Source: Streptomyces sp. MMG1121
Lineage (GTDB): Bacteria > Actinomycetota > Actinomycetes > Streptomycetales > Streptomycetaceae
DNA length: 64,000 bases
Assembly (NCBI RefSeq): GCF_001280015.1
Contig: NZ_LGDV01000201.1
Coordinates: forward strand, 321,350 to 385,349
Direction of reading: 5' to 3'
Positions 29,971 to 38,474 of the stretch are shown one piece after another. Each line of letters starts with the position of its first letter. Positions within the stretch are counted from its first letter, which is position 1. The notes beneath the pieces were generated by a model. The model was not told the origin of the DNA. It saw only the letters and a list, made by a program, of their open reading frames with translations, and did not search any database. The position numbers and the translations under genes are program-made.

Positions 29971-32900
29971 GGGGCTGTTCCCTGAATGCTGAGATCCTTG
30001 GTCACGTGATGCAGACGGTGCACTACGCCGTATTCTTCCCTGCGGTCAAGCCCCAGTCGATTCGCGTGCATATGCACGAGACTGGTGGCGATTTCCGCGA
30101 CTGTGGAAGTCAGGCCGCCTGCTCGGTCAAGGGCGTTCAGCTCCTGGCCGATAGGGTCGAGTGCGGTATACAGCCGCAGCCGCCAGGAATCGAGGAATGA
30201 TCCCTGACACAGTGCGGCATGACTGTCGGACAATAGCGTTCGCAACAGTGGTCGACGAATATGAAGTTCCCGGTTGAGGGTCTTTCGCGAGACTGTCGGA
30301 TCGTCCGAGAACTCGCGGGCGTAGGACAGCTGCATAGTGTTGTAGACGTCGTTGCGAGTGTCGATGTCGAGGCCCAGAGACTTCAGCAGCACGTCGGTGC
30401 TGAAGGCCGCAATGTCATACTGATCGACGTCCGGCACAGTATTCAGCAGCTCCGGGGTCACATGGAGGAGATCTACCGCCTCCGGGCTCTCCGCACAGAA
30501 CACCCGCTCGCACAGCGCCAGGCCGGCGAGCCCTCCGTAGCGTTCGATTTCACGCTCGTAGCCGGTTATCTCGAAACGGTTGATGGCATCGCTGTCCACC
30601 AGCTGGGTCAACGCATCCAGCACACCATCCGGGAGTGCGCTGTCGCCTCGGACTCGCAGCCGAAGGTGCGGCAGTGGGTCGGCGTAACGGACGAAAAACC
30701 ATTCCTGGTCGGCCAGTACGTTGCGCAGGGTAGTGAGAGTGTCCTGAGAAAAGTCGGGCGAGCCATAGAGTTTGAAGAACCACCATCCCTCCCCCGGAAG
30801 GCTCAAGCGCTCCCGGCGACCGGCATCGACACTGGTGCGCTTCCGGGGTCGAGGAACGGGCTCCGGATCGACCGCACGCAGCGATACCACCGCCTCGAGG
30901 AGGTACCCGTCACCGTGAGCATCGCGAGCTGCGGCATGCCCGAGGCCGGGCAGCGCCTCTTCCACCGCGGTCACTCCCTGACGCATCTGGTGCCGGAGCA
31001 GTTCCACGTGCAGCGGGTGATCGAGGTCGAGTAACAGCCGATTGTCGAGCTGTCCGGTATATACATGGCGGGAAACGTTCCATTCGCGGCGCCAACGTTC
31101 CAGCTCCGCCCGGGACGCAGATTCGCTGCCGACACCTTCGGGAATGCGCCAGCGCGCCGGTGCAAGCACGACGCGCCCTCTGCGGATCCGGGGCAGGAAC
31201 GGAAGTCGTTCCATTCCTCCCCAGCCCCAGACAGGGCGCCAATAGCCATCCTCGGAGACCTCGAGCACAAACCGGATCGGATTGGGAGAATAAGTCGGAG
31301 TCAGCATGTGTGCCGCCCGCACCACAATGCGTCGTCCAAGCTTTTGTGAACGCAGATACAGCCGTCCCTCTGCAACGCCGACCACCAGGTCAGCGAGTTC
31401 TACACGCCGATCACGGGGACCGCTCGCCGTTGTCGATACCGCCAGCTCGTATTCGTGGACCCGGGGGGCCAGGGCCACATTGTTCACGTGCCCGTCGGGA
31501 TGTACGTAGCTGAGGTCCGCGAAGACGACGTCAGGGTTGGCCGCCTGCTCGTGACAGGCCAGTTCCACGACATGGTCGTTGAATCGCTGGTCAAGATAGG
31601 CGAAACGCCCGAAAGCCCGGCCGCCAGGGAAGACTGCCCCGCCCCCGGGGCCGAGGACGGCCTGCCAATCTCCGTCTGGTTGTGCGGCGACCATGAGAAA
31701 AGCGTCCACTGACGGTGGCGGCTCGCCCTCCGGAAATCCAAGATCGAGGAGATGTTCCGAGACTATTTCCACCTCGTGAACGCCATCCTTGAGAGCTGAT
31801 CCGACGAGATCGTGGAGCAGGGCGTCCCGCTGCCTTGTAGCTTGCTGGGCAACCGGCCAGTTTCGCCTCGGCGATGGGTTGCGGAAGTCGGCTGGAGGGC
31901 CGATCCCGACTTGTTCGTCGAGCACTTCAAGAAGTGGAACCTCCCGCTCACCGTATCGGCTGACGAATTCGCCGGAATATGCCTGAAGTGCAGGGGAGCG
32001 GGCTGGCATGGGACTGAGTCGGAACAAGCAGTCCAGCGCGGATTCCGTTTCCGCTTTCAACTCTGCGGGCAGTGTCCCGGAGAGCGATATCCGCATGTCC
32101 GCCTGCAGGTGATTTTGAGACCGGCCAGGCCCCGTAACATTGAGTCGACCCAGTAGTGAGCGCAGTTCACCGATTCCGTCCCCCACCTTCTGGTTCGCAT
32201 ACGTGTCGATGGACTCTGCCAGGTACCGACTCTGCCGAAGTGTGGGAATTCGGGTCTTCGGTGCTTCCGCGAGCAGGTAGGACAGCGGGTCGGATCCATC
32301 CATGGGAGGTCGCAGCGTGCTCAACAGGAGATTGTTCTCGAGAAGCGTGGAGAGAAAACGCGTCAGGGCGTCCTCGGTGACCTGTGGGTAGGCCCTTTCC
32401 AATCTGTCACGAAGAGCTGAGAACTGAATGGCTTCCTGGGCCCATGCCAGAACCTTCTTGACGGGGTCGGTGCAGCGGATCGATACTCGCTTTCCGCCGT
32501 CCTGGTCCCCGCGAGCGTCGCCGTGCATGAGATGGACACGCTCTCCCCGTAGCAGCAGGGCAGAATTCCGGTAGACCCAGAGGTACGACTGCGCGCCAGG
32601 GTCGCGCTCCAGGCCATGGACGAGTTTCAGCACTTCGCCGTAGTCCAGTCGGACCGGGCGGTGATGTTCCGTGGGGTTGCCCAGCTCGATATCGAGTTCT
32701 GGCCCCCAGCCGACGGGGGCGACTCCGCTGAACATGCCGAACGGTGTGGGACGTGTCGTCGACCGCACCACGTAGCGAGCCAATGCCGTTACGATGCGCC
32801 GCTGCTGTTTGGTCGAAAACGCGCTGGGGCTCTGGAAGAACTTCTCCGCATCTTGCGCGAGGGACGGACTGGCAAACCACACCGCCTCCCTGAACGCCGG

Positions 32901-33056
32901 ATCTTCAAAGGCGGTTCGCAACCCTTTCGTCGTCTCGGTCTGCGGAGCGAAGGCCGCAGAGTAGGACCGGACGGACAGGAGCGGGGCGCGGACCATCGCC
33001 GTGGATGCCGCAACGTAGTTGGTTGTCGCCGGAATTGATTTTTCGGTCCGCGTCAA
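29967..33056 (-). CDS. lanB: Full-length class I lanthipeptide dehydratase LanB
   Basis: 1029 residues from a TTG at 33056 with AAAAGGG 7 nt upstream; upstream in-frame starts run into the hairpin at 33105-33136 and an ATG at 32996 lacks a ribosome site. The N-terminal glutamylation domain shows the family start RAPLLSVRSY and the hallmark RSTTRPTPFGMFSGV. The C-terminal SpaB-type elimination domain holds GWWFFKLYGSPDFSQDTL and FVRYADPLPHLRLRVRG. LanB glutamylates Ser/Thr using Glu-tRNA and eliminates glutamate. Both domains are present, so it is a complete enzyme. It is coupled to lanC. Confidence 0.93.
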   Translation of the reverse strand: MTRTEKSIPATTNYVAASTAMVRAPLLSVRSYSAAFAPQTETTKGLRTAFEDPAFREAVWFASPSLAQDAEKFFQSPSAFSTKQQRRIVTALARYVVRSTTRPTPFGMFSGVAPVGWGPELDIELGNPTEHHRPVRLDYGEVLKLVHGLERDPGAQSYLWVYRNSALLLRGERVHLMHGDARGDQDGGKRVSIRCTDPVKKVLAWAQEAIQFSALRDRLERAYPQVTEDALTRFLSTLLENNLLLSTLRPPMDGSDPLSYLLAEAPKTRIPTLRQSRYLAESIDTYANQKVGDGIGELRSLLGRLNVTGPGRSQNHLQADMRISLSGTLPAELKAETESALDCLFRLSPMPARSPALQAYSGEFVSRYGEREVPLLEVLDEQVGIGPPADFRNPSPRRNWPVAQQATRQRDALLHDLVGSALKDGVHEVEIVSEHLLDLGFPEGEPPPSVDAFLMVAAQPDGDWQAVLGPGGGAVFPGGRAFGRFAYLDQRFNDHVVELACHEQAANPDVVFADLSYVHPDGHVNNVALAPRVHEYELAVSTTASGPRDRRVELADLVVGVAEGRLYLRSQKLGRRIVVRAAHMLTPTYSPNPIRFVLEVSEDGYWRPVWGWGGMERLPFLPRIRRGRVVLAPARWRIPEGVGSESASRAELERWRREWNVSRHVYTGQLDNRLLLDLDHPLHVELLRHQMRQGVTAVEEALPGLGHAAARDAHGDGYLLEAVVSLRAVDPEPVPRPRKRTSVDAGRRERLSLPGEGWWFFKLYGSPDFSQDTLTTLRNVLADQEWFFVRYADPLPHLRLRVRGDSALPDGVLDALTQLVDSDAINRFEITGYEREIERYGGLAGLALCERVFCAESPEAVDLLHVTPELLNTVPDVDQYDIAAFSTDVLLKSLGLDIDTRNDVYNTMQLSYAREFSDDPTVSRKTLNRELHIRRPLLRTLLSDSHAALCQGSFLDSWRLRLYTALDPIGQELNALDRAGGLTSTVAEIATSLVHMHANRLGLDRREEYGVVHRLHHVTKDLSIQGTAP

Positions 33057-33104
33057 TCCAGTACCCTTTTGTGGCTCGATCGGTGATCCGCGCCGCGCCC
33101 CCAA

Positions 33105-33136
33105 GAGGGCCGGGGAACCTCTTGTCCCCGACCCTC
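33105..33136. promoter_or_regulatory. Intercistronic hairpin between lanA and lanB
   Basis: A 12-bp stem with one G-U pair (33105-33116 with 33125-33136) and 8-nt loop lies just after the lanA stop. Such attenuators let precursor mRNA outnumber the enzyme mRNA. Confidence 0.65.
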
Positions 33137-33171
33137 AGGGCTCCGTGCGGAGTCAGACTGTTCCAGTGCTG

Positions 33172-33324
33172 CTAGCAGCCGAACACGGTCGGCGAGCACG
33201 GGCCGGTGATGCCCGGGGTCTTCTGGGCAGCGGCCTCCTCGGCCTTCGGGTACGTCTCCGTGCGGATGTCCAGGTCGAACTGGTTGGTGTCCACGGTCGT
33301 CACGATGGTCTCCATCTGGTGCAT
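33172..33324 (-). CDS. lanA: Lanthipeptide precursor LanA (two-Cys core)
   Basis: A 50-residue peptide; ATG at 33324 has AGAGG 5 nt upstream. The leader (about 1-34) contains FDLD at residues 16-19, the equivalent of the FNLD box recognised by LanB/LanC. The C-terminus is TPGITGPCSPTVFGC with Cys43 and Cys50 and hydroxyl residues Thr36, Thr40, Ser44 and Thr46. Two rings are possible. The leader/core border, perhaps after AAAQ or K35, is not defined. It sits immediately before lanB on the same strand. I recall no known lantibiotic with this core. Confidence 0.88.
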   Translation of the reverse strand: MHQMETIVTTVDTNQFDLDIRTETYPKAEEAAAQKTPGITGPCSPTVFGC

Positions 33325-33421
33325 GATTTCCTCTCTGGTGTTTCTGTTTTCGTGAAATGAATTCAGCGCCCCGCGACTGTCGGCAATGCCGTTCTGGGGC
33401 GCCGGGCCCCGCCGCGCGCGC

Positions 33422-33880
33422 TCACTCGTGGGCGCGGCCGCGGGCGTATGTGTACGAGGCGAGCAGGATCTGCCAGGCCACCTCGATCTCGTCCCGGTCG
33501 CGCGGGCCGAAGAGCAGCAGGGTGTTCTGTATGGGGTGCGGGATCCCCCAGCCCAGGTCGGTGACGTGCTTCTTGGCCGCCGGAGGCAGGGTGAGGTGCA
33601 CGCTGCCGTCCTGCGGCGGGTGCTGGTGGGCGAACTCGCGGCTGTGCCGGATGAAGGCGTCGTCGGGTCCGGTGCCGAACTCGGGGGCCAGGTGGATGGC
33701 GCGGGCCTCGGGGTAGGGCACATGGGTGGGGGCGAGGTAGACGCCGCTGAGCGACCGCATGCGCTGCCAGAACTCCTCCTGGAGCGGCGTAGGGGCGATC
33801 TGGTCCAGCTGGCCGTGGGGCACCGGGCCGCGGGTGCGGGGGGCCGGGCCGGGACGGTCGGGAAGGTTCAGGAGGGACAT
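33422..33880 (-). CDS. DUF5519 (luciferase family) protein
   Basis: 152 residues from the ATG at 33880, AAGGAAAGCG just upstream. The sequence has the DUF5519 hallmarks: HGQLDQIAP at about 22-30, a middle AIHLAPEFGTGP segment, FAHQHPPQDGSVHLTLP, GIPHP and LLLFGPRDRDEIEVAW near the end. The family, often called luciferase family protein from annotation, has no established enzyme activity. It is the first gene of the strand that continues to lanA, lanB and lanC and is divergent from a MarR gene. A role in immunity or maturation is possible but unsupported; it may equally belong to the MarR gene. Confidence 0.75.
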   Translation of the reverse strand: MSLLNLPDRPGPAPRTRGPVPHGQLDQIAPTPLQEEFWQRMRSLSGVYLAPTHVPYPEARAIHLAPEFGTGPDDAFIRHSREFAHQHPPQDGSVHLTLPPAAKKHVTDLGWGIPHPIQNTLLLFGPRDRDEIEVAWQILLASYTYARGRAHE

Positions 33881-33932
33881 CGCTTTCCTTTCATCATTAC
33901 GACATCGAACGGTTCTCGGCTAGGCTCGGAGC

Positions 33933-34415
33933 ATGGAGGAGAAGCTCTCGAACGCTCCCGCGCTGGTGGAAGGTGCTGTCGCCCTGCCGGTCATCGACCG
34001 GCTGCTGCACGTCTCACGCCAGGCAGAGCTGCGCTTCGGCCGCACGTGCTCCCGCTTCGGGCTGCAGGCCTGGGAGTTCGACGTGCTCACCACGCTGCGC
34101 ACCCAGTCGCCGCTCCACGAGATGTGCCCGGGGACCATCGCCGACCGGCTGCTCGTCTCGAACAGCACCATGACCAATCGTGTCAACCGGCTGGAGAAGG
34201 CCGGTCTGGTCGAGCGCCGGCTGAGTCCGGAGAACCGGCGCATCGTGATCGTCCGGCTCACCGACAAGGGCCGCGAGGTCGTCGACCAGGTGATCGCCGC
34301 CCGGAAGCAGACCGAGCGCGAGGTGCTCGGCCGCGGGCTCTCCGAGGAGGAGTCGAGCCAGCTGTCCGCGCTCCTCGGCAAGCTCGACACGGCGCTCGTC
34401 AGCCACGATTCGTGA
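33933..34415 (+). CDS. MarR family regulator
   Basis: 160 residues. A winged helix-turn-helix (ADRLLVSNSTMTNRVNRLEKAGL) followed by the wing RRLSPENRRIVIVRLTDKG identifies MarR. It is divergent from the DUF5519 gene and its 3' end overlaps the flavin reductase stop by 17 nt (convergent). It may control either neighbour, and its ligand could be an intermediate of the amidotransferase operon. Confidence 0.88.
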   Translation: MEEKLSNAPALVEGAVALPVIDRLLHVSRQAELRFGRTCSRFGLQAWEFDVLTTLRTQSPLHEMCPGTIADRLLVSNSTMTNRVNRLEKAGLVERRLSPENRRIVIVRLTDKGREVVDQVIAARKQTEREVLGRGLSEEESSQLSALLGKLDTALVSHDS

Positions 34416-34914
34416 GTTCCAGGCGCTCGTAGCGCCTGCCGTGGTAGATCAGCGGCTCACCGGGCGCGGTGCGCACCGCACGGACGTCGAGCAGCAGGAC
34501 GCTGTGGTCGCCCGCGTCGATCGTGCGCACGCGTCGGCACTGGACGGCGGCCAGCGCGCCCGGCAGCACCGGGGCCAGGCCGTCGGCGCACTCGAAGCCC
34601 GTGCCGGCGAACTTGTCGTCGACGGGCGCCGCGAACCGCTCGGCCACCGGCCGCTGCCGGGCCGCCAGCATGTTGACCGCTACCGGCCCGGCCCCGGCGA
34701 AGAGCTCGTACGAGCGCGAGGACTTGGCCTGGCAGACCAGCATCATCGGCGGGTCCAGCGAAACGGACGTGACGGACGTGGCGGCGAAGCCGTACGGCAC
34801 TCCGTCGGGCCCCGTGGTGGTCACCACGCACACGCCGCCGGCCAGCGCGGCCATCGCGTCCTTGAAGTGCGCCTCCAGGTCGTCGGACGGCGCGAGCAGC
34901 GATCCCCGGCTCAT
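34399..34914 (-). CDS. Flavin reductase (HpaC/FMN-binding split-barrel)
   Basis: 171 residues from ATG 34914, overlapping the amidohydrolase stop by 4 nt. The split-barrel signature runs from ALAGGVCVVTTTGPDGVPYG and FAATSVTSVSLDPPMML to a C-terminal LLLDVRAVRTAPGEPLIYHG. It supplies reduced FMN/FAD to a partner oxygenase; the acyl-CoA dehydrogenase-like protein of the same operon is the natural candidate. Confidence 0.88.
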   Translation of the reverse strand: MSRGSLLAPSDDLEAHFKDAMAALAGGVCVVTTTGPDGVPYGFAATSVTSVSLDPPMMLVCQAKSSRSYELFAGAGPVAVNMLAARQRPVAERFAAPVDDKFAGTGFECADGLAPVLPGALAAVQCRRVRTIDAGDHSVLLLDVRAVRTAPGEPLIYHGRRYERLELTNRG

Positions 34915-36317
34915 CGCTCGGCTCCTGCCGGGACGGGCACCTGCGCCTCGAGCCAGCGGCCGTCGGGACGGCCGAAGACGGCGGTGCCGTCCGCGCGGCG
35001 GGCGTAGACGCTGCGGCCCTGCCGCAGGGTCTGTTCCACGCGGCCGGTGAAGGTCCAGCCCTCGTAGGCGGACCAGCCGACCTTGGCGTGCGCCTCGTCG
35101 GCGCGCAGCCACCAGTTGGTGTCGGCGGAGACGAGGACGAGGTCCGCGTCGTGGCCCTCGGCCAGGGCGCCCTTGCGGCCTTCGAGGCCGAAGAGGCGGG
35201 CCGGGCCCTCCGCCATGACCCGCACGGCGATCTTCAGGGCCTCCTCGGCGTCGCCGCCGGGCAGCCGTCGGCGCAGTCCGGTGAGCAGCGCGGGGAAGAG
35301 TTCCTGCACCCCGGGCAGGCCGGGTGGGGCGTCGGGGGCGGGCAGCGCCTTGTCGGTGAGGGCGTGCGGGGCGTGGTCGCTGCCCACACTGGCGACCTCG
35401 CCACGGATGACGGCCTGCCACAGCCGGTCCTGGTCGGTCTGCTCCCGGATGGCGGGGCTGAGCCGGATGCGCGGGCCCAGCCGCAGCGTGTCGTCGGTGG
35501 TGAAGGAGAGGTGGTGCCCTGTGACCTCGAAGGTGATGGGGATCCCGGCCGCGCCCGCTGCGGCGAGCAGGTCGGCCTCCTCCTTGCTGGACACGTGCAG
35601 GACGTGCACGTCGGTGCCGTGCCTGCGGGCGAGTTCGATGAGCTTGGCGACGGCGACGATGCCGCCGCTGCGCGGCCGGTGGGCCTCGTACGAGCGGTAG
35701 GACCGGGGTTCGCCCTGCCACTGGTCGAGGAGCGTGAAGACGTCGTCGTCCTCGGCATGGAAGAGCAGCCGCAGGTTCTTGGCGGCGGCGAGCCGGAAGA
35801 GGCCGTCGAGCCGGGCGGGGTCGCGCAGCACGTGCGGGGCGGTGTGGTGGCCGGTGAGGAAGGCCTTGGCCGAGGTCGCCTCGCGCGGGGTGAACTCGTC
35901 GAGGAGCGTGACGTCGTCCGGGTTTACTCCCGCGTGGAAGCGGTAGTCGACCAGGCTGTTGCCCTCGATCAGCGCGTGCTTGGCGTGCGCGTCGGCGGGG
36001 GTGAAGGTGGCGGGGCGGGTGTTGGGCATGTCGATGACGGTGGTGACAGCACCCGCGACGGCCGCCCGCGACCCGTTGGCCCACTCTTCCTTTTCGGTGA
36101 GGCCGGGGGTGCGGAAGTGCACATGGGAGTCGATGAGGCCGGGCAGGACGTACAGGCCGGAGGCGTCGACCGTCTCGCGTGCCTCGGCGCGCGCGCCGGG
36201 CTCCAGGACGGCTGCGATGCGCCCGTCGCGCACGGCGAGGTCGGCACGGGTGACCTGATGGCCGTCGACGAGCCGGCCGCCGCGGACGAGGAGGTCGTAG
36301 GCCGGGGTGTGGTTCAC
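34911..36317 (-). CDS. Dihydroorotase/allantoinase-type amidohydrolase
   Basis: 468 residues; GTG start at 36317 overlaps the preceding stop by 4 nt. Metal-dependent amidohydrolase: DSHVHFRTPG (HxH), a Lys of the SAKAFLTGHH strand in the carbamylated-lysine position, VLHVSS, FEVTGHHLSF and GSDHAPH carry the usual metal ligands. This set fits dihydroorotase, allantoinase or hydantoinase enzymes that open or close cyclic amides. No pyr genes are nearby, so a dedicated pathway step is more likely than pyrimidine synthesis. Confidence 0.85.
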   Translation of the reverse strand: MNHTPAYDLLVRGGRLVDGHQVTRADLAVRDGRIAAVLEPGARAEARETVDASGLYVLPGLIDSHVHFRTPGLTEKEEWANGSRAAVAGAVTTVIDMPNTRPATFTPADAHAKHALIEGNSLVDYRFHAGVNPDDVTLLDEFTPREATSAKAFLTGHHTAPHVLRDPARLDGLFRLAAAKNLRLLFHAEDDDVFTLLDQWQGEPRSYRSYEAHRPRSGGIVAVAKLIELARRHGTDVHVLHVSSKEEADLLAAAGAAGIPITFEVTGHHLSFTTDDTLRLGPRIRLSPAIREQTDQDRLWQAVIRGEVASVGSDHAPHALTDKALPAPDAPPGLPGVQELFPALLTGLRRRLPGGDAEEALKIAVRVMAEGPARLFGLEGRKGALAEGHDADLVLVSADTNWWLRADEAHAKVGWSAYEGWTFTGRVEQTLRQGRSVYARRADGTAVFGRPDGRWLEAQVPVPAGAER

Positions 36318-37438
36318 AGGGTCCACGCGGTGCTCACCAGCTCCCTTGCGAGGTCGTTCGTCGGTCCCATGAGCGCCACGGCGCGGGCGTCGCGGGCCAT
36401 GCGGTTGATGGGGTTGGAGATCACATAGCCGGCGCTGCCGAGCAGCCGGGCGAGGGTCTGTACGACCTCCTCGGCGACCTCGCCGGCGAAGATCTTGCTG
36501 TGGAGCGTGACCGCGCCGGGGTCGGGGGCGTCGCACCGCCCGGCCCGCTCGACGAGGGCGCGCGCGGCCTCGATGCGGGTGCGGACCTCGGTGAGGCGGA
36601 AGCGCAGGCCCTGGTGGTCGAGGAAGCCGCGCTTGCGGGCGGCCTCGAAGGCGTGGTCCCAGGCGGCCTCGGCGATGCCGACGGCGACCGCGCCCAGCGT
36701 CGCGCCGGACTGGCGGACGCCGGCGATGACGCGGTTGGCGCCGTCGCGCGGGCCCAGCATGGCGTCGGCGGGCACCACGCAGTTCTCCAGTTCGATGAAG
36801 CCGGTCGCCGAGGCGCGCATGCCGACCAGGTCGAGGCTGGTGTCCGGGGTGATGCCGGGGGTGTCGGCGGGGATGAGGAAGAAGCTCTGGCCGGTGGAGC
36901 CGTAGACCTCGCCGTCGTCCTCGACCTGGGTGGTCTGGGCGAGCACGAGGTAGACGTCGGCGAGGCCCGCGCCGGTGGTGAAGGCCTTGCCGCCGCTGAT
37001 CGACCAGCTGCCGTCGGGCAGTTCCTCGGCGATGGTGGCGAGGTTGCGCTTGGCGGCACCCGCGCCCGACTCGCTCCAGGCGGAGGCGGCGAGCCACTCG
37101 CCGGAGGCGAGCTTGGGCAGCAGGTCGCGCTGCTGCTCGGCGGTGCCCCACTCGACGATGCGGCTGGAGACAGCCAGGTGCTGGAAGACGATGATGGCCG
37201 TGGACGGGTCGTGGCGGGCTATCTCGGCGATGCGCCGGTTGACCGCCAACTGCTCGGCCCCTGCCCCGCCGAGGTGGGTGGGCGCCACGAGGCCGGTGAC
37301 GTCCGAGGCACGGACGGCCGCCAGCACCTCGGGGGACGGCCTGCCCTCCCGGTCGGCCGCCGCCGCGTGCTCGGCGAGGGCGGTGAGCAGGGTCTCGCGG
37401 CCGGTCGCCGGGGTGTCGCTGAGTTCAGCGGTGGGCAT
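36314..37438 (-). CDS. Acyl-CoA dehydrogenase-family flavoenzyme
   Basis: 374 residues; ATG 37438 with AGGAGG 9 nt upstream and 14-nt overlap with the isomerase gene. It has the ACAD N-domain (THLGGAGAEQLAVNRR), the flavin-binding motif SAWSESGAGAAKRNL, the mid-beta domain and a C-terminal helical bundle. Pairing with a flavin reductase suggests the DszC/HsaA-like two-component monooxygenase group rather than a CoA-thioester dehydrogenase. The substrate is unknown. Confidence 0.8.
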   Translation of the reverse strand: MPTAELSDTPATGRETLLTALAEHAAAADREGRPSPEVLAAVRASDVTGLVAPTHLGGAGAEQLAVNRRIAEIARHDPSTAIIVFQHLAVSSRIVEWGTAEQQRDLLPKLASGEWLAASAWSESGAGAAKRNLATIAEELPDGSWSISGGKAFTTGAGLADVYLVLAQTTQVEDDGEVYGSTGQSFFLIPADTPGITPDTSLDLVGMRASATGFIELENCVVPADAMLGPRDGANRVIAGVRQSGATLGAVAVGIAEAAWDHAFEAARKRGFLDHQGLRFRLTEVRTRIEAARALVERAGRCDAPDPGAVTLHSKIFAGEVAEEVVQTLARLLGSAGYVISNPINRMARDARAVALMGPTNDLARELVSTAWTL

Positions 37439-38474
37439 AGGGGAGCGCCTCCTTCTGCGCGTACGGCTGGAGCCGTTCGAGGGTGAGCGAGCCGGTGAAC
37501 TCCACGGACTTCTGCGCGACGCTCACCCAGGCGAGGGTGTCCGCGGGCGTGTTCCCGGTGACCGCGGCGCGCACGGCGGTGGTGCCGCCCGCGGTGCGGA
37601 TGGTGAGCGGGGCGCCGGGGACGGCGGCGCTGCCGGCCAGCGCGTACGGAACCGTGCCGACCATCTTGCTCGCCGCGCCGACGCAGACCGCCCCGGTGAG
37701 GGCGATGGTGGGGTGCCAGGTCGGCACGGAGATGGCGCGGACGGCGATGGTGCCGTCGCCGTCGGGCAGCAGGGCCGCGATCTTCGGGAAGGCCCCGCCG
37801 CGGGGCAGCCCGTAGACGTCGGCGGCTGCGCTGCGGATCTGCTGGAGCACCTCGAAGAGCCGCGGGTCGTCGGTGAAGAGCTGGTCGGCGTCGCGCACGC
37901 CGAGGTCGGCGGCGTTGACGAAGACGTAGGGGTTGCTCACCGACACGCAGCTCGCAGTGATGCTGCCGTCCTCGTAGACGAGCGAGGTGGTGGGCCCGCC
38001 GCCGTAGGTGAGGGCGTCCAGGCACACGGCCGGGTGGTGCATGAAGTGGGCGGTGAAGGTGGCGCGGTCGCGCTCGCAGTCGTCGACCTCGCACACCACG
38101 TGGTCGCCGTTGTTGAGAACGTTGACCCGCACCCGGTGGTCGGGGGCGAGTCGGTGCACCCAGCCGAGGCGACTGGCGACCATCACCGAGGAGAGCACCG
38201 AGTGGCCGCAGCTGCCGTGGAAGTCGAAGCGCGGCTCGGTCCCCGGCATGACCTGCACGAAGCGGTAGTCGATGTCGAACAGGGGGTGCCTGGAGGGCGC
38301 GATGAGCGCGATCTTGGTGATCTTCTCCAGGCCGCCGCCGTGCTCGGCGAGGTGGCGCACGGCCTCGCGCAGTGCGGGCTCCAGCTCCTCCTCGCGCTCG
38401 GGCAGCGCGTCGGCGGGCAGGGTCAGGGTGGGGCTGGGACTGCCCTTTGCGTAGGCGATATGGGCTTGTATCAC
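37425..38474 (-). CDS. PrpF-family isomerase (2-methylaconitate cis-trans isomerase-like)
   Basis: 349 residues from the GTG at 38474 (GTGATACAAG), with GGGAGG upstream and a 4-nt overlap with asnB. The diaminopimelate-epimerase-like fold of PrpF is suggested by HGSCGHSVLSS (active-site Cys region), GGGPTTSLVYEDG and WHPTIALTGAVCVGAASKM. Family members tautomerise or isomerise tricarboxylates such as 2-methylaconitate or 4-oxalomesaconate. In an operon with an amidotransferase the acid may be an amidated polycarboxylate. Confidence 0.8.
   Translation of the reverse strand: MIQAHIAYAKGSPSPTLTLPADALPEREEELEPALREAVRHLAEHGGGLEKITKIALIAPSRHPLFDIDYRFVQVMPGTEPRFDFHGSCGHSVLSSVMVASRLGWVHRLAPDHRVRVNVLNNGDHVVCEVDDCERDRATFTAHFMHHPAVCLDALTYGGGPTTSLVYEDGSITASCVSVSNPYVFVNAADLGVRDADQLFTDDPRLFEVLQQIRSAAADVYGLPRGGAFPKIAALLPDGDGTIAVRAISVPTWHPTIALTGAVCVGAASKMVGTVPYALAGSAAVPGAPLTIRTAGGTTAVRAAVTGNTPADTLAWVSVAQKSVEFTGSLTLERLQPYAQKEALPYAHR

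Noticed and set aside
33056..33104. TTG at 33104 as the lanB start
   Set aside because: It abuts the intercistronic hairpin and has no ribosome site; TTG 33056 has AAAAGGG at good spacing.
34911..37151. 746-residue amidohydrolase frame
   Set aside because: The first 278 codons are a shadow of the acyl-CoA dehydrogenase gene; the real start overlaps its stop at 36317.
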